Shown one piece after another: positions 1 to 9,947 of a DNA stretch of 64,000 nt. Numbering within the stretch: the first letter of the stretch is position 1; every line of letters starts with the position of its first letter. The notes beneath the pieces were generated by a model. That model was not told the DNA's origin and made no database searches. It worked only from the letters and a program-made list of their open reading frames with translations. The stretch spans positions 930,001-994,000 of the forward strand of contig KN832879.1 of NCBI GenBank assembly GCA_000827325.1. Direction: 5' to 3'. The DNA comes from Oidiodendron maius Zn (lineage: Eukaryota > Ascomycota > Leotiomycetes > Myxotrichaceae). Made by a program: the position numbers and the translations under genes.

Positions 1-1106
1 TTTATCCTCTCATTGTTAGGGGAACAAACTTCGAGTTTTTGTCCGAGTCAAAGGGGCGAGTTGGGCTAGAAATGATACTGCCGAAGAAGCTGGTGATGCG
101 AAAGATGCTGGTGATGAGAAAGATGCTTGTGATAGTGAACCAGATAGAGGCGAAAGTATCCTCTATTTATCTATATTTCCAAAAGCTTGCCTTTTATACT
201 AAGAATAGATTGTCCAGCTAAGCCTGCTCCTGTTGAATTATTTAGAGAAACACTAAGCACTGCTCCGTGGCTCCTGGATTAGTCCCCTGGATGGTAATCC
301 GTTAGGTTCCTTAGTCGATAATATACGCCGTTTGAGAGACACAGGAAGAGACTGAATCCACGACTTGTAACTCGGCCATCGGTTTACTGGTGTATATTCA
401 TCAAATCTCATGCCATTAAGCACGCCGTAGCCCTAATCGATCTTGATAAACAAACGCAAGAGCACAGATGTTTCGTCAGAGCCGCTCAAAGTATTTTTAC
501 GTTGTGGTAGAGTCTTGGAATGGAAGGCGAAGCGGATCTCGTAGGAATATCAACCAAACGCCACAGCACGGCGGCGGCAATCTTTGCTCCTTAGCAAGTG
601 AACGTGCACACAGCCGCAACATAGCCTTGCGTCGCATGTTTTGTCCGCAGTTGATTCCTATAAAGTATTAAATGCTTACTTTTCACGGTTGATTCGCCAC
701 AATTTGCCTAGGCCCCTTTGCTCACATCGCCCCTTTGTTCCTTCGGCCAGCGTCCGTAGTACGTGCAGGCTCGACACGGAGAACATGAAGGAGAGTATCT
801 TCTCTTCTCAGAGCTCCAAAGGATTTTAATCGACTGCACCTATCTCTAAGTCTGTGTCCCTCAGCCTCAAATCCATCACGAATCTCCTCTAAAAAAATCT
901 TAGGATTATCACGACTCTAGTGCTCTCATCTTCTGATCCTCGAGAGTAGGAAACGTGAAAAGCATAAATAAGCAAGGACGAGTCGCTCATTTACTCCATA
1001 TCAGTTCTACTACTAAAACAAAACTCATTTCCTTCAATCAACCCTTTAGATATCCCAATACCAACCAGTCAAGCACTCAACCACTCAACCTGCCAGATCA
1101 GTAAAA
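1..1106. other. Intergenic / left-edge region, no gene recognised
   Basis: Only short open frames without family resemblance are visible. The last 140 bases read as a promoter and leader for the small secreted protein starting at 1107: an AT-rich TATA-like ATAAATAA at 964-971, then a C/A-rich pyrimidine-patterned leader (about 1020-1105) typical of fungal 5' UTRs. Confidence 0.5.
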
Positions 1107-1583
1107 ATGATTTCCGTTACTGCTGTTTCTGCAGTCACCATTATCGCCTTTGGGACCATGATTGAACCCACCCTCGCCGGCCCTGCTGTTGGTGTCGCTG
1201 ATGCCGCCAAAATCGGTCTCCAAGCGGCTAGTGTTTTACGTCCTAGCAGCAGCAAACAAGGAGGCCACAAACGCGATATCACTGAGGCCCAGATCGATTT
1301 TCTCTTTCATCCTTGCTTTAAAAGATCTGCGGAGAATCCACCAACTATAAACTATGACACGGCCACAAACTCTGGAGACATAACTAACCTTCCTAAGGAA
1401 TGCATGCAGGCATTTGAAGTATACAACGACGAGATAAACTCTGAGCAATTGGGCCACGCAAAAGTCAAGATAACCGGTACTACATCAGTTCACGTGGACA
1501 GTATCCCACGCCAGTTCCTTAATGAATTGAAGACAAAGTTTGGCAAGCCAATCGCACCTCTTGCTGCGATGCCAACGAATTAA
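1107..1583 (+). CDS. Small secreted protein, unknown function (effector-like)
   Basis: A single-exon 158-residue frame. Residues 1-24 form a signal peptide (hydrophobic VTAVSAVTIIAFGTMI core, then an ALAG-like small-residue cleavage zone). A dibasic KR at about residues 55-56 (GGHKR) is a plausible Kex2-type processing site, which would leave a mature chain of about 100 residues containing only two cysteines. No catalytic motif or known domain is recognised. A leader rich in C and A precedes the ATG and supports this start. The layout (signal, short pro-segment, KR, small mature protein) is common for secreted fungal proteins of unknown role, including effectors, but nothing in the sequence proves that function. 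It could also be a lineage-specific orphan. The next gene is a sugar transporter on the opposite strand. Confidence 0.6.
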   Translation: MISVTAVSAVTIIAFGTMIEPTLAGPAVGVADAAKIGLQAASVLRPSSSKQGGHKRDITEAQIDFLFHPCFKRSAENPPTINYDTATNSGDITNLPKECMQAFEVYNDEINSEQLGHAKVKITGTTSVHVDSIPRQFLNELKTKFGKPIAPLAAMPTN

Positions 1584-2801
1584 GGATTTTCGATGTTCTC
1601 TTTTGGTGTCTCATTTCTATACGATCTAGGGAGTGGTTTTCTGGGGTTTCCAGGATGCAGGTTGGCACAGCCATTAAAATCTTTTGATTTTCGAAGTTAT
1701 GGGGAAAGGGCGTTGCTGACTGTAAGGGAAAATATGATTGATCTCCAAGCACTTTCTGTTTTAGTTCCATGTGACTTTAGTAAAGTGTTAACCTGATATA
1801 TGGGGGTTTCTGTCATATGCGCACCCCGTTATATACGGTGATTTCTGCCCAGATTCGAGCCACGTAGCGATCGCCAGCGACCCTCCAGTGAAACCCCCCT
1901 TTTATCACCCGACAGAAACGTACCATAGAGTTGTTACACTTTTGTGGATTGAAATTTCTTGACGAGATTGCTTACGCTGACTAGGAGCGTATGCGATGTG
2001 GAAGACCACTTTTAGCGAGCCAATGGTTATAATTTTTGCTAATTTAATTACTGGTCAAGACATTACTCAGGCCATATATGGGTGAGGCGTTGAGTGACCA
2101 AGCGATGAAACGCCATGTTGAAATAAGCTCGCATTAATGCATGCAGGGGTAGCAAGCCAAGCCCCTTGTCAGCCGGGCTTGGCGTCGGCCGACCCCCGAC
2201 ACTAACCAATGCTTGCGAGAGCACGGAGACAGCAATAATGGCCCAGGCCGAACACTGATAAATCCCTGCTGCTACGAGGCGACGCTTTACATTTAGTATC
2301 GGCCTGGCGGCCGACGTTGGTCTATCTGCCTGTGGCAATGCAATGGTAATTCGTACGCGAAAAATATTCCATCTCACTCCGACGGTTTGGACCTAGGTCA
2401 CTAGGATCTGCTTGGTTGTCGTTAAAGAGCATGCAGCCAGATAATTGCGTGCAATCATTGTACCTTACCTCACCTCACCTCGCATCACGTCACCTCGACA
2501 TGTTTCCAACTTCTAATCTAACGACTGAGGTCCTCATTGACCTTCTGGATCGCGAACTGCAAACCTACTCAGACGACTATGTTCCATTGCATAAGGGTAA
2601 ATAAAGTCGCATCACGAAATGCCGTGAGGTAGTAGTTATAAATTGCCGTTAAAACATCCTACTCTACGGGTAAGTAGCAGTACTTAAAAATATACTATTG
2701 CATCTCCCAATAAGACCACACCGCCCAAAGAGGCATCAGCAACTCGACGACTTTCTCCAGGTTCCTAATATTGTCCTCCCTTTGCGCACCTACCGTGGCA
2801 T
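1584..2801. other. Intergenic region with a short inverted repeat
   Basis: Between two convergent genes. No gene recognised. A perfect 9-base inverted repeat (GTTTCTGTC at 1805-1813, GACAGAAAC at 1911-1919) brackets about 115 bases. A longer frame on the minus strand (2063-2377) has no family resemblance and is not annotated. Confidence 0.4.
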
Positions 2802-4950
2802 CTACACTTGGTCTTTATGCCCAAGATTAGCACCAGATGTAAACCCCTTCGACGTATCATGCTCACTCTCCTGCTCACTCTCCTGCTCTCCAAAGGTATA
2901 TAATTCCGGGCTTGGTTCCCACTTTCTGCGTAAAATATACCGCCTGATCCACCATGGCAACACCTTCTTTACCTGATAGCTCATGTGTGTCCTCGTCGGC
3001 ACACCAAACACATAGTCCAGTTCCTCGAGCGACTTCTGTTTCGTCTCTGGCAGCCAGAGAAAGATCATCACCAGTGCGATGATGTTCATCGCAGAGTAGA
3101 AACCAAAAGCGCCTGGAACACCGAAGGCGCGAAGTTGACGGGGAAATGTTATGGATACAACTGTCGCCCAGAAATTGTTCGTCGCGACGGCCCAGGACAT
3201 GCCAATTTCACGATGACTAAGAGGGAAGACCTCTGCCGAATAAGTGAAAGGAACAGGCCCCTCGCCCGGTGAGTAAAACGCGTCATAGACGTATATGAAG
3301 AACGTAACAAGCCCCAAGTGTGCACGGCTGTTCTGACTGATGAAGTAGCACATGCCAGCGGCGAGAAGAGACCAGAACATATTGGGAAAAGTGAACAAGA
3401 GGAGGCCGCGGCGACCGAAGGTATCAATCGTCCAGACGGCGGGCCATGCAAAGACAAAGTTTACGAGGCCAAAGCCAAAGGAGGCGAGGAGGGCTGTGAT
3501 ATTGTCGGCGCCAGACTCAGAAAATATTGTTGAGGAATAGAATGCGATTATGTTGACTTAGAGTGTTATTAGTATGAACCTCGTTATGATATATCTAACA
3601 TAGGTGATTGACTTACTGCCACACATCTGCTGGGCAATCATGACAATACCAGACGCCTGAGTAGCTCTTCGAAGGCGGGGGATAGTGAATATTTCGCCAA
3701 AACGCGTAAGCATATTACTCGTCTTGGAGAGGCCAGACTTCTCAATGAGAGCCGCCTCGACCACAAGTTGCGAATGAATATAATACAGGTCTCTAGCAGC
3801 CTGGAGAGGGGCATTCCGGAGCCTCGTTAGGGACTTGTATGCCTTTTGAACTTTACCTTTCTTTAAGAGCCATCTGGGACTCTCGGGGCAAAACCAGACA
3901 CCTAAGACCAGAGGGATCGCTGGAACGATTGCGGAGCCTAGCTGCAATCGCCAGGCAATATCGCCAACATTGACAAAGACGAGATTAGCACATGTGCCGA
4001 GTAGGATGCCAAAGGCTGTCCAGACCTGCCACGACATGACTAACCCGCCACGAATGTTTGCCGGCGAAGATTCGGCAGAATAGACAGGGACAGTAACCTC
4101 TTTCAGGCCCATGCCAATGCCGAGGAGAACACGACACACGGCGAGCTGTCCCCAAGTCTGACTAACCGCCATTCCGATAGGTGAGAGCAAGCTGAAAATA
4201 GCTGCGATGAAGATTGTGCCTCGGCGCGCAAAAATGTTGTTCATAGGGTCGGCAATCCATGCTGCACTGCGATATGATTAGTTATGCTGCCATAGTCTCA
4301 AGTATAGCCTTACAAGACGCAAATCGCAATGTACGGGCAAGAGTTAATGAACCCGATGATCCAGGAGTTTTTGTCGCAAAGGGCTGCTGCAGCCGCGTCT
4401 GCATTACAGATATCTCCTGAGTCAGGGATTCCTAAAGCTTGGCCAAATGTAAGATTTGCCCCATTTGAACCTAGAAGAATCGTCGTTAGCTGACAATACC
4501 AAGTGGTATACTAGGCCCCTAGAGATTACCGGTCTGATCCCATCCTTGAATGGCAGCAGCAATCGAATTCAGCACAATGGTAAAGTATAACGTCTTGGGG
4601 TGTCTCCATTTGTGAGTGGTCTCCTCACGGAGGACTCTGCGGTCTTCATCATCGAGCTCGTCAATGTGATCAATATCATGAGGACTCTTAGCAACAAGAG
4701 CGCCCTTCTTGAGCAAAGGGAGAATTTCAGTAAGCTGGAACTCATCGGCGAAGGACTCCACGTCTGCTAGAAGCTGTGCCTTTGGGATGCCAGTGAGTGG
4801 GTTGCGGATTCTGATTTGGTGTCAACGATTGCATGTTAATAGTGCAATTACCATTACTTACTCTCCTGTGACATTCTGACTCAGTCCTGCCAATGTCTCT
4901 TTTTGTTGCGCTTTATCAACGAATATCGAGCCCTTACCCCCTCCCTCCAT
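2802..4950 (-). CDS. MFS sugar transporter (SP family), 643 aa
   Basis: Proton-coupled sugar carrier of the plasma membrane. Five exons: 4950-4862, 4810-4530, 4470-4314, 4266-3617, 3556-2802; they sum to 1932 nt with all phases correct. Sugar-porter hallmarks are in order: GWDQTGSNGAN around residue 120 (TM1), RRGT near 190, PESPRWL at about 303-308, DTFGRRG at about 437-443, [13 protein letters not shown] at about 494-506 and [15 protein letters not shown] from about 562. The N-terminal 100 residues are a long hydrophilic cytosolic region, characteristic of a fungal subfamily with a GALVAK-type motif before TM1. The start at 4950 (MEGGGKG) matches that subfamily; an in-frame extension to 5127 exists but looks like leader. 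The C-terminus carries a Glu/Ser repeat. Substrate cannot be read from the sequence. The gene appears intact. Confidence 0.9.
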
Positions 4951-5196
4951 GTTATGGTGAAGAGTAGCTGGCGGTGCAATTACATGGTCAATTATCGACA
5001 CATCGCTGAAGGCAAAAGTCAGCTGCGAGTTTCCGGGTTTTCTAAGGAGGCATGAGGGAGGGGGAAGCAGACAAGTGATTAAAGGGCGCATTTGCGGCCG
5101 ACTCTGCCATAATTTGCTCTTAGTCAATTAGTCGTGTGCGTCTAATTTCGAAAACTCAATGTCTCTTTAAGAGTAAAACATGGTGCGGATTAACTT

Positions 5197-5204
5197 CTTA
5201 TATA
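5197..5204 (-). promoter_or_regulatory. TATA box candidate for the sugar transporter
   Basis: On the minus strand the bases read TATATAAG, about 247 nt upstream of the ATG at 4950. Position and sequence fit a TATA element with a long leader; transcription start is not known. Confidence 0.35.
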
Positions 5205-6943
5205 GCCTGGGAACAACATCCTGGAAATACGATCATTCTGTACAGTTTATCATCAACGACAGCAATTGATAGCATGTGAATCAACTCGTTCCTTAATTTC
5301 CCCCTGCTCTTAGGTCAAACAGGCGAATTTCACAGTATGACAGGAATACCAGCTTTAGGCAGCAGTAGTGTGGGTGAATATTACACTCATAATTCATTTT
5401 AGCTATGCTCAAGGGCCATAGAAAGGTGGATTCACAGGACAATTCGAAAAACAATCATGCATGGCGCATGCAAATGAGTTAGGCAGCGACATTAATTGCA
5501 GCCAGCGTATGGCGATGGGTTATAGCGTATACCCCACACGGCAGGGCCCGTAAGATTGGGTATGGAATCATCTCCACATCTCTAGCTTATAGCGCAGATT
5601 CCCACATAAAATTACCGAAATTAGAAAATAGACATCAGGAGCCATTATGGGCTCTGGGCTTTAGAGGCCCGAAATATCCTTTACACAAGCTAGGAAATTG
5701 TCAGCACTGGGACCTATAGATATTTTGTTACCTTGTTACGCGAAGAGAACTTCGATAACGAGCGAGCTAGCGCTGACTGCAATAAGTTCAATTCTCATCC
5801 AATACGTTCACTGTATTCCAGGCTTCTCAATGTTGGAGCAAGGTTTGAAAACGAGGGCCTAACCAGTAGACGCTGTACCGACGATCCCACGCCGCAGCCA
5901 CGCTCGTACTATGATTTCCACCATCCCTAGAAGCTCCCGTCTCTGGCGACATGGGCGTTGGTGACTGAAACTCCGTAGTTCCGTTGCCCCGCCCCCCCCC
6001 CCAAGCCCTTTCACATAGCTCATTTGTCCTCTGCTCCTAGCCAAGACCCAGTCACTCATGGACAGTTGACAGAACAGTTATTTATTTAAGGATCGTCAAA
6101 GTCTCGCTGATTGGCAACTTCCCATGCTAGGGACCTCCGGATGTGGCTGTATTCCTCACCAAAATTCATATTAACCTTAACCGAGTAGTCCAGCAAACTT
6201 ACTGATAGCGGCTTCGACAGGCGGGATCGCCTGAAGATGCTGTAGGTTGGCGCCGAATCCCTCGAGTTCAACGGCTGTCCAGACCAAGATCTGAGATATG
6301 CCGCCAGCATGCTCGCTGAATTGTGCAAACATATAAGCATCTGACTTGTGCTTTTCCTAGATTCCTTGACGGTCTCCCCTCGGACCCAAAATAAAACCTA
6401 TAATATTAGTTTTGCTAGCAGTTAAGAGAGTAGGATCTGATTATATGAAGAGCAGGTAAGAAACGACCACTTGCAATACCTTTTAGATTAGACACGTCAG
6501 CCAACCTTGCACCCTGTCAGACTCGACCTAGACAAGTTTCAAACGAGGGGCATACTTCGAAATATCCTTTTTGAACCCTTCAGAAGCATAAATGAGATCT
6601 CTCCTTCCCCTATTTTCCAAGGCTTTATACAGTTTATACCGTCTCTCGCGCATTACTGATCTCCAAGTAAATTACCTGACAGCCTCATATTTCTTATATC
6701 CCTGAAAATTCGCCCTTAGCGAAAAGATTTCAGAGACTTTAAAGAATGGGAACTTCAAGTGAATATAGGTTATAATTGCGGCAGAGTGATCCTATAGGAG
6801 GACTGCGTACCTATTAGCCTTTTAAGGCACTGGAGGGTTATAAAAGAAAAGGGCTTTTATAAAAGAGGTTTGACATGTGCCGTAGCGCAAAAAACTCAAT
6901 CAATTCACTTTGACATCAACAACCCCGTTCACACTGTTTAGCT
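5205..6943. other. Gene-free stretch
   Basis: About 1.7 kb of AT-rich DNA. Only short frames; the longest (minus, 6340-6086, 84 codons) shows no signal peptide, domain or splice context. A run of C at about 5991-6001 is present. Nothing supportable. Confidence 0.4.
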
Positions 6944-7038
6944 CAATCCACTTCTGTTTCCTCATTCCACTTCTGTTTCCTCAATCCACTTCTCTTTCCT
7001 CAATCCAATTCTCTTTCCTCAGTCCACTTCTCTTTTCA
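6944..7038. repeat. 19-bp tandem repeat, five copies
   Basis: Five consecutive copies of a 19-base unit of the form CAATCCACTTCTSTTTCCT, with one to three substitutions per copy. It lies in noncoding DNA about 0.5 kb beyond the 3' end of the repeat-protein gene (7494-9947). Confidence 0.85.
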
Positions 7039-7205
7039 AGATACGCCTTCCAACTAAGCAATAGCGCATGCGAGGAGAGCTAGGCCGCTCATGGTTGTGT
7101 CTTGGACAGAACTCTCACGTATCGTTATGCACTGGACCCCTACACGTCCAGCCCTTCAAATTACATATGATCCTTTGCGAGCCTAATTACGACCTTCCCT
7201 ATTCC

Positions 7206-7430
7206 CTTCCGACTCGAACACGCCCGCAACGTAACTGCGATACAGCACATAGGCCTGCAACCTTACTGCATACTTCGAACTCCCCTTTGACTTGAATACG
7301 CCCGCAACGTAACTGCGATACAGCACATAGGCTGCAACCTTACTGCATACTTCGAACTCCTCTTTCGACTTGAATACGCCCGCAACGTAACTGCGATACA
7401 GCACATAGGCCTGCAACCTCACTGCACTTT
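7206..7430. repeat. 78-bp tandem repeat, almost three copies
   Basis: The block CGCCCGCAACGTAACTGCGA recurs at 7221, 7299 and 7377, giving an exact 78-base period. Because 78 is divisible by three, the minus strand is open across all copies (7422-7183) and would read as a 26-residue repeat (YVLYRSYVAGVF core). There is no convincing start, so it is called a repeat rather than a gene. It lies just downstream of the repeat-protein gene ending at 7494. Confidence 0.8.
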
Positions 7431-7493
7431 AAACTCGCTCCCCTTACGAATCACGATGTATACTCGAGTTAGAGAAGGCTTGTCATTGCTTGG

Positions 7494-9947
7494 CTAAGGC
7501 ATGGCCACTGTTATAGTATACTCATCCGATGGCAGGACCTCTTCGTCTTCGTCTGACGGCAGGATCTCTTTGGCTTCATCTAATGGCAGAACCTCCTTGT
7601 CTTCATCCAGGCCCTCTTCGTCCTTGTCCTTGTCCTCAGGTGGAACTTCTCTTTCCTCCCCCCCATCGCCTTCAAATCGAAGGCCGTCTGGGGTTCTAGC
7701 ACTATACCAAGTAATATGCTTACGAGATACTGCGTACTTCATCCACGCCGACCTCTCCCGCCACGGCTTGCCATCAAGTTCTGCTATCTTTTTAGCACGA
7801 TTTTGATCCGACTTTATCATGCTAGCTTGCCAAAGTAGAAGTGGGCCGTCTTTAATAGCTTGCCATCTGGCATTTGCTCTTTTTTCACCAGATGCAGCTC
7901 GAGTTGCATCGCCCTTCCTCAAACTCTGCCAGCCACCTTCTGCCCGAGTCTGCTGGCCCTTCCTCAAACTCTGCCAGCCACCTTCTGCCCGAGTCTGCCG
8001 GCCCTTCACCAAACTCTGCCAGCCACCTTCTGCCTGAGTCTGCTGGCCCTTCTGCCGGGCCTTCACCAAATTCTGCCAGCCACCTTCTGCCTGAGTCCGC
8101 CGGCCCTTCACCAAATTCTGCCAGCCACCTTCTGCCTGAGTCTGCTGGCCCTTCCTCAAATTCTGCCAGCCACCTTCTGCCTGAGTCTGCTGGCCCTTCT
8201 GCCGGCCCTTCTCTAAACTCTGCCAGCCACCTTCTGCCTGAGTCTGTCTGCCTTTCATCGATATTGCAAAATGGATTTGTTTTGCAAGAGATCCCTTCGC
8301 AGGGTCAAGGCGCTCAGAGTTTTGAGAAATCCAAGAAGAGAACATATCTCTCACTCTCTTGTCATCTGTAAGGTAGCCGTCCTTCTCCAACGCTACTAGA
8401 CAAACTATTTCACTTACAAATGTTCCACAACCTTCCTCTGGGTTTCTAGCCACCTTCCACTCGAAGTATCCGGAATTCACAGAATTAAGTCCCGCAATAG
8501 CCGCACAGCCATTCCACATTTTATCCATCATGCGTGCCTGTGCATTAGAGCCAAGACTAGCATGATATAGCCACTCGGCATGATATGACGGAATAATGAT
8601 CTGCTTGACGGCCATCGTTGATTTGTCCTGAACTACCAGGAGATGTGCCTGTTCGCCATAGAACCTAAGAGGTTCTCTTCCCGATGTAACAAAGAGCGGG
8701 ATCCTTGTAACAACTACATCCTCCTGCTTCTGTACATACTCCCGTACAAGCAGCCAGTTCTGCTTGCCTAGCACAAGACGCAGCTTAGCGTGCTTGGAAA
8801 TTTCATGCTGGAACTTTATTGCAAGATCGCAATACTCCGTCCAGTAAAAGAAATTATCCCCAAACTCTCTCCCTTTGCCGGGTTTGGTAGTCCGGACCGG
8901 GAATGTATCAAAGGTTAGAACGCGACGACTCGTGCCTATCTTTGTCTGTTGAATCCTCAGACATGGGTTTGTAGGATCAAACACCATGCCATACCCTAGG
9001 AACTTTGTATTAAAGGTCGGGTAGTGCCATTGAATGCAAAGAGTAGCAAGCAACGGACCAGACGGCTTTACGAGCATCGCCTGGTCGCATTCGCAGATTC
9101 TCGCGAATTCTGGGGCATACTCTTCCCAGATTTTATCCACTGCCTTGCAGTGGCTGCGCCATGTGGATGGCTCTTTGTCTTCGAGGAACTCCAAGACATC
9201 CTCCGTGGCCTCATCATGCATCAGGCACTCGCTGAGCATTTCTCGGATCGCCGGCCCAAGTGGGGAGGCGTCCGTACACTCCAGGAAGGCACTTAGCCAT
9301 ACCTGGGGCTCCCAGCGACCAGGACCAGCCTCGTCGCCTCCAGACAAGTCATCGCTCATCTCATCCAACAACTCGATCAGACTATCGTCAATCTCGTCGT
9401 CGGACCCCTCGGCCGGCACGTCACCAGTATGTGCGGGCCTCACTGGACCATCGCCAGCGCTACACTTTTGAGACTTGCGGCCTGGTTGCCCAGCTACCGC
9501 TGCACGCCTCGCTGGATCACCAGCATCTACATACTCGGCCGGTGGTGATCCGGCCGAGTCTGGCACGGCCCGCACTTCACTAGTATGTGCGGGCCTCACT
9601 GGACCATCGCCAGCGCCACGCTTTTGAGACTTGCGGTCCGGTTGCCCAGCCACCGCTGCACGCCTCGCTGGATCACCACCAGCATCGACATACGCAAACT
9701 CTGTGCCTGAGACGAGCCCACTTAGGTCACTAGGACCCGCAAGAGAATTGCCGGTGTCGCCCACCGCCCTGGCAGAATTACCAGCCGGCTTACGCGAGCG
9801 CTTGGCGCCATTGTGCGACACCTCTCGTGTTGACTTCCGCTTTCGCGGCAGCTCTTCATACTCGTCATCTGTGATAACGAGCTCCACGTCAGCGGTCCAT
9901 TCATCGGACTCACCGTGTGCCTTCTTTGGTACTTTCTTCTTTGCCAT
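7494..9947 (-). CDS. 817-aa protein with seven 15-residue tandem repeats, unknown family
   Basis: One uninterrupted exon. The ATG at 9947 (MAKKKVPKK) is preferred over in-frame upstream codons because the basic N-terminus begins there. In order: a Lys/Arg-rich, probably nuclear, N-terminus with KRKS and KRSRK patches; a 52-residue duplication (about residues 83-187, Ala/Arg/Gly/Pro-rich); an acidic stretch; a folded-looking region of about 350 residues rich in Trp, Phe and Cys (about 215-560); seven copies of KGxQTQAEGGWQxLx (about 565-677) with two KxRQ spacers; a basic segment; and a Glu/Asp tail with repeated LPSDE-type units. The repeat is reminiscent of Gly-rich Lys-spaced modules, but I do not recognise the family and assign no function. 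It could be a host orphan or cargo of a mobile element. Confidence 0.75.
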   Translation of the reverse strand: MAKKKVPKKAHGESDEWTADVELVITDDEYEELPRKRKSTREVSHNGAKRSRKPAGNSARAVGDTGNSLAGPSDLSGLVSGTEFAYVDAGGDPARRAAVAGQPDRKSQKRGAGDGPVRPAHTSEVRAVPDSAGSPPAEYVDAGDPARRAAVAGQPGRKSQKCSAGDGPVRPAHTGDVPAEGSDDEIDDSLIELLDEMSDDLSGGDEAGPGRWEPQVWLSAFLECTDASPLGPAIREMLSECLMHDEATEDVLEFLEDKEPSTWRSHCKAVDKIWEEYAPEFARICECDQAMLVKPSGPLLATLCIQWHYPTFNTKFLGYGMVFDPTNPCLRIQQTKIGTSRRVLTFDTFPVRTTKPGKGREFGDNFFYWTEYCDLAIKFQHEISKHAKLRLVLGKQNWLLVREYVQKQEDVVVTRIPLFVTSGREPLRFYGEQAHLLVVQDKSTMAVKQIIIPSYHAEWLYHASLGSNAQARMMDKMWNGCAAIAGLNSVNSGYFEWKVARNPEEGCGTFVSEIVCLVALEKDGYLTDDKRVRDMFSSWISQNSERLDPAKGSLAKQIHFAISMKGRQTQAEGGWQSLEKGRQKGQQTQAEGGWQNLRKGQQTQAEGGWQNLVKGRRTQAEGGWQNLVKARQKGQQTQAEGGWQSLVKGRQTRAEGGWQSLRKGQQTRAEGGWQSLRKGDATRAASGEKRANARWQAIKDGPLLLWQASMIKSDQNRAKKIAELDGKPWRERSAWMKYAVSRKHITWYSARTPDGLRFEGDGGEEREVPPEDKDKDEEGLDEDKEVLPLDEAKEILPSDEDEEVLPSDEYTITVAMP
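7917..8255 (-). repeat. 45-bp coding tandem repeat, seven copies
   Basis: Encodes the seven 15-residue modules of the 817-aa protein, with two 12-bp insertions (KGRQ, KARQ). 7 x 45 + 2 x 12 = 339 bases, exactly the span. Copies differ by single substitutions, so recent expansion is likely. The plus strand is open through the array in more than one frame; those frames are shadows. Confidence 0.9.
9419..9700 (-). repeat. 156-bp coding duplication inside the 817-aa protein gene
   Basis: The block beginning GTATGTGCGGGCCTCACTGG occurs at 9427 and again at 9583, an offset of 156 bases (52 codons), so the frame is kept. The two copies are about 90% alike and encode the DPARRAAVAGQP segments. Confidence 0.85.

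Noticed and set aside
7860-8371. Plus-strand Pro/Ser/His-rich repeat frames opposite the 817-aa protein
   Set aside because: They are the complement of the 45-bp coding repeat; the minus strand has the long frame, a basic start and a conserved-looking core, so these are shadows.
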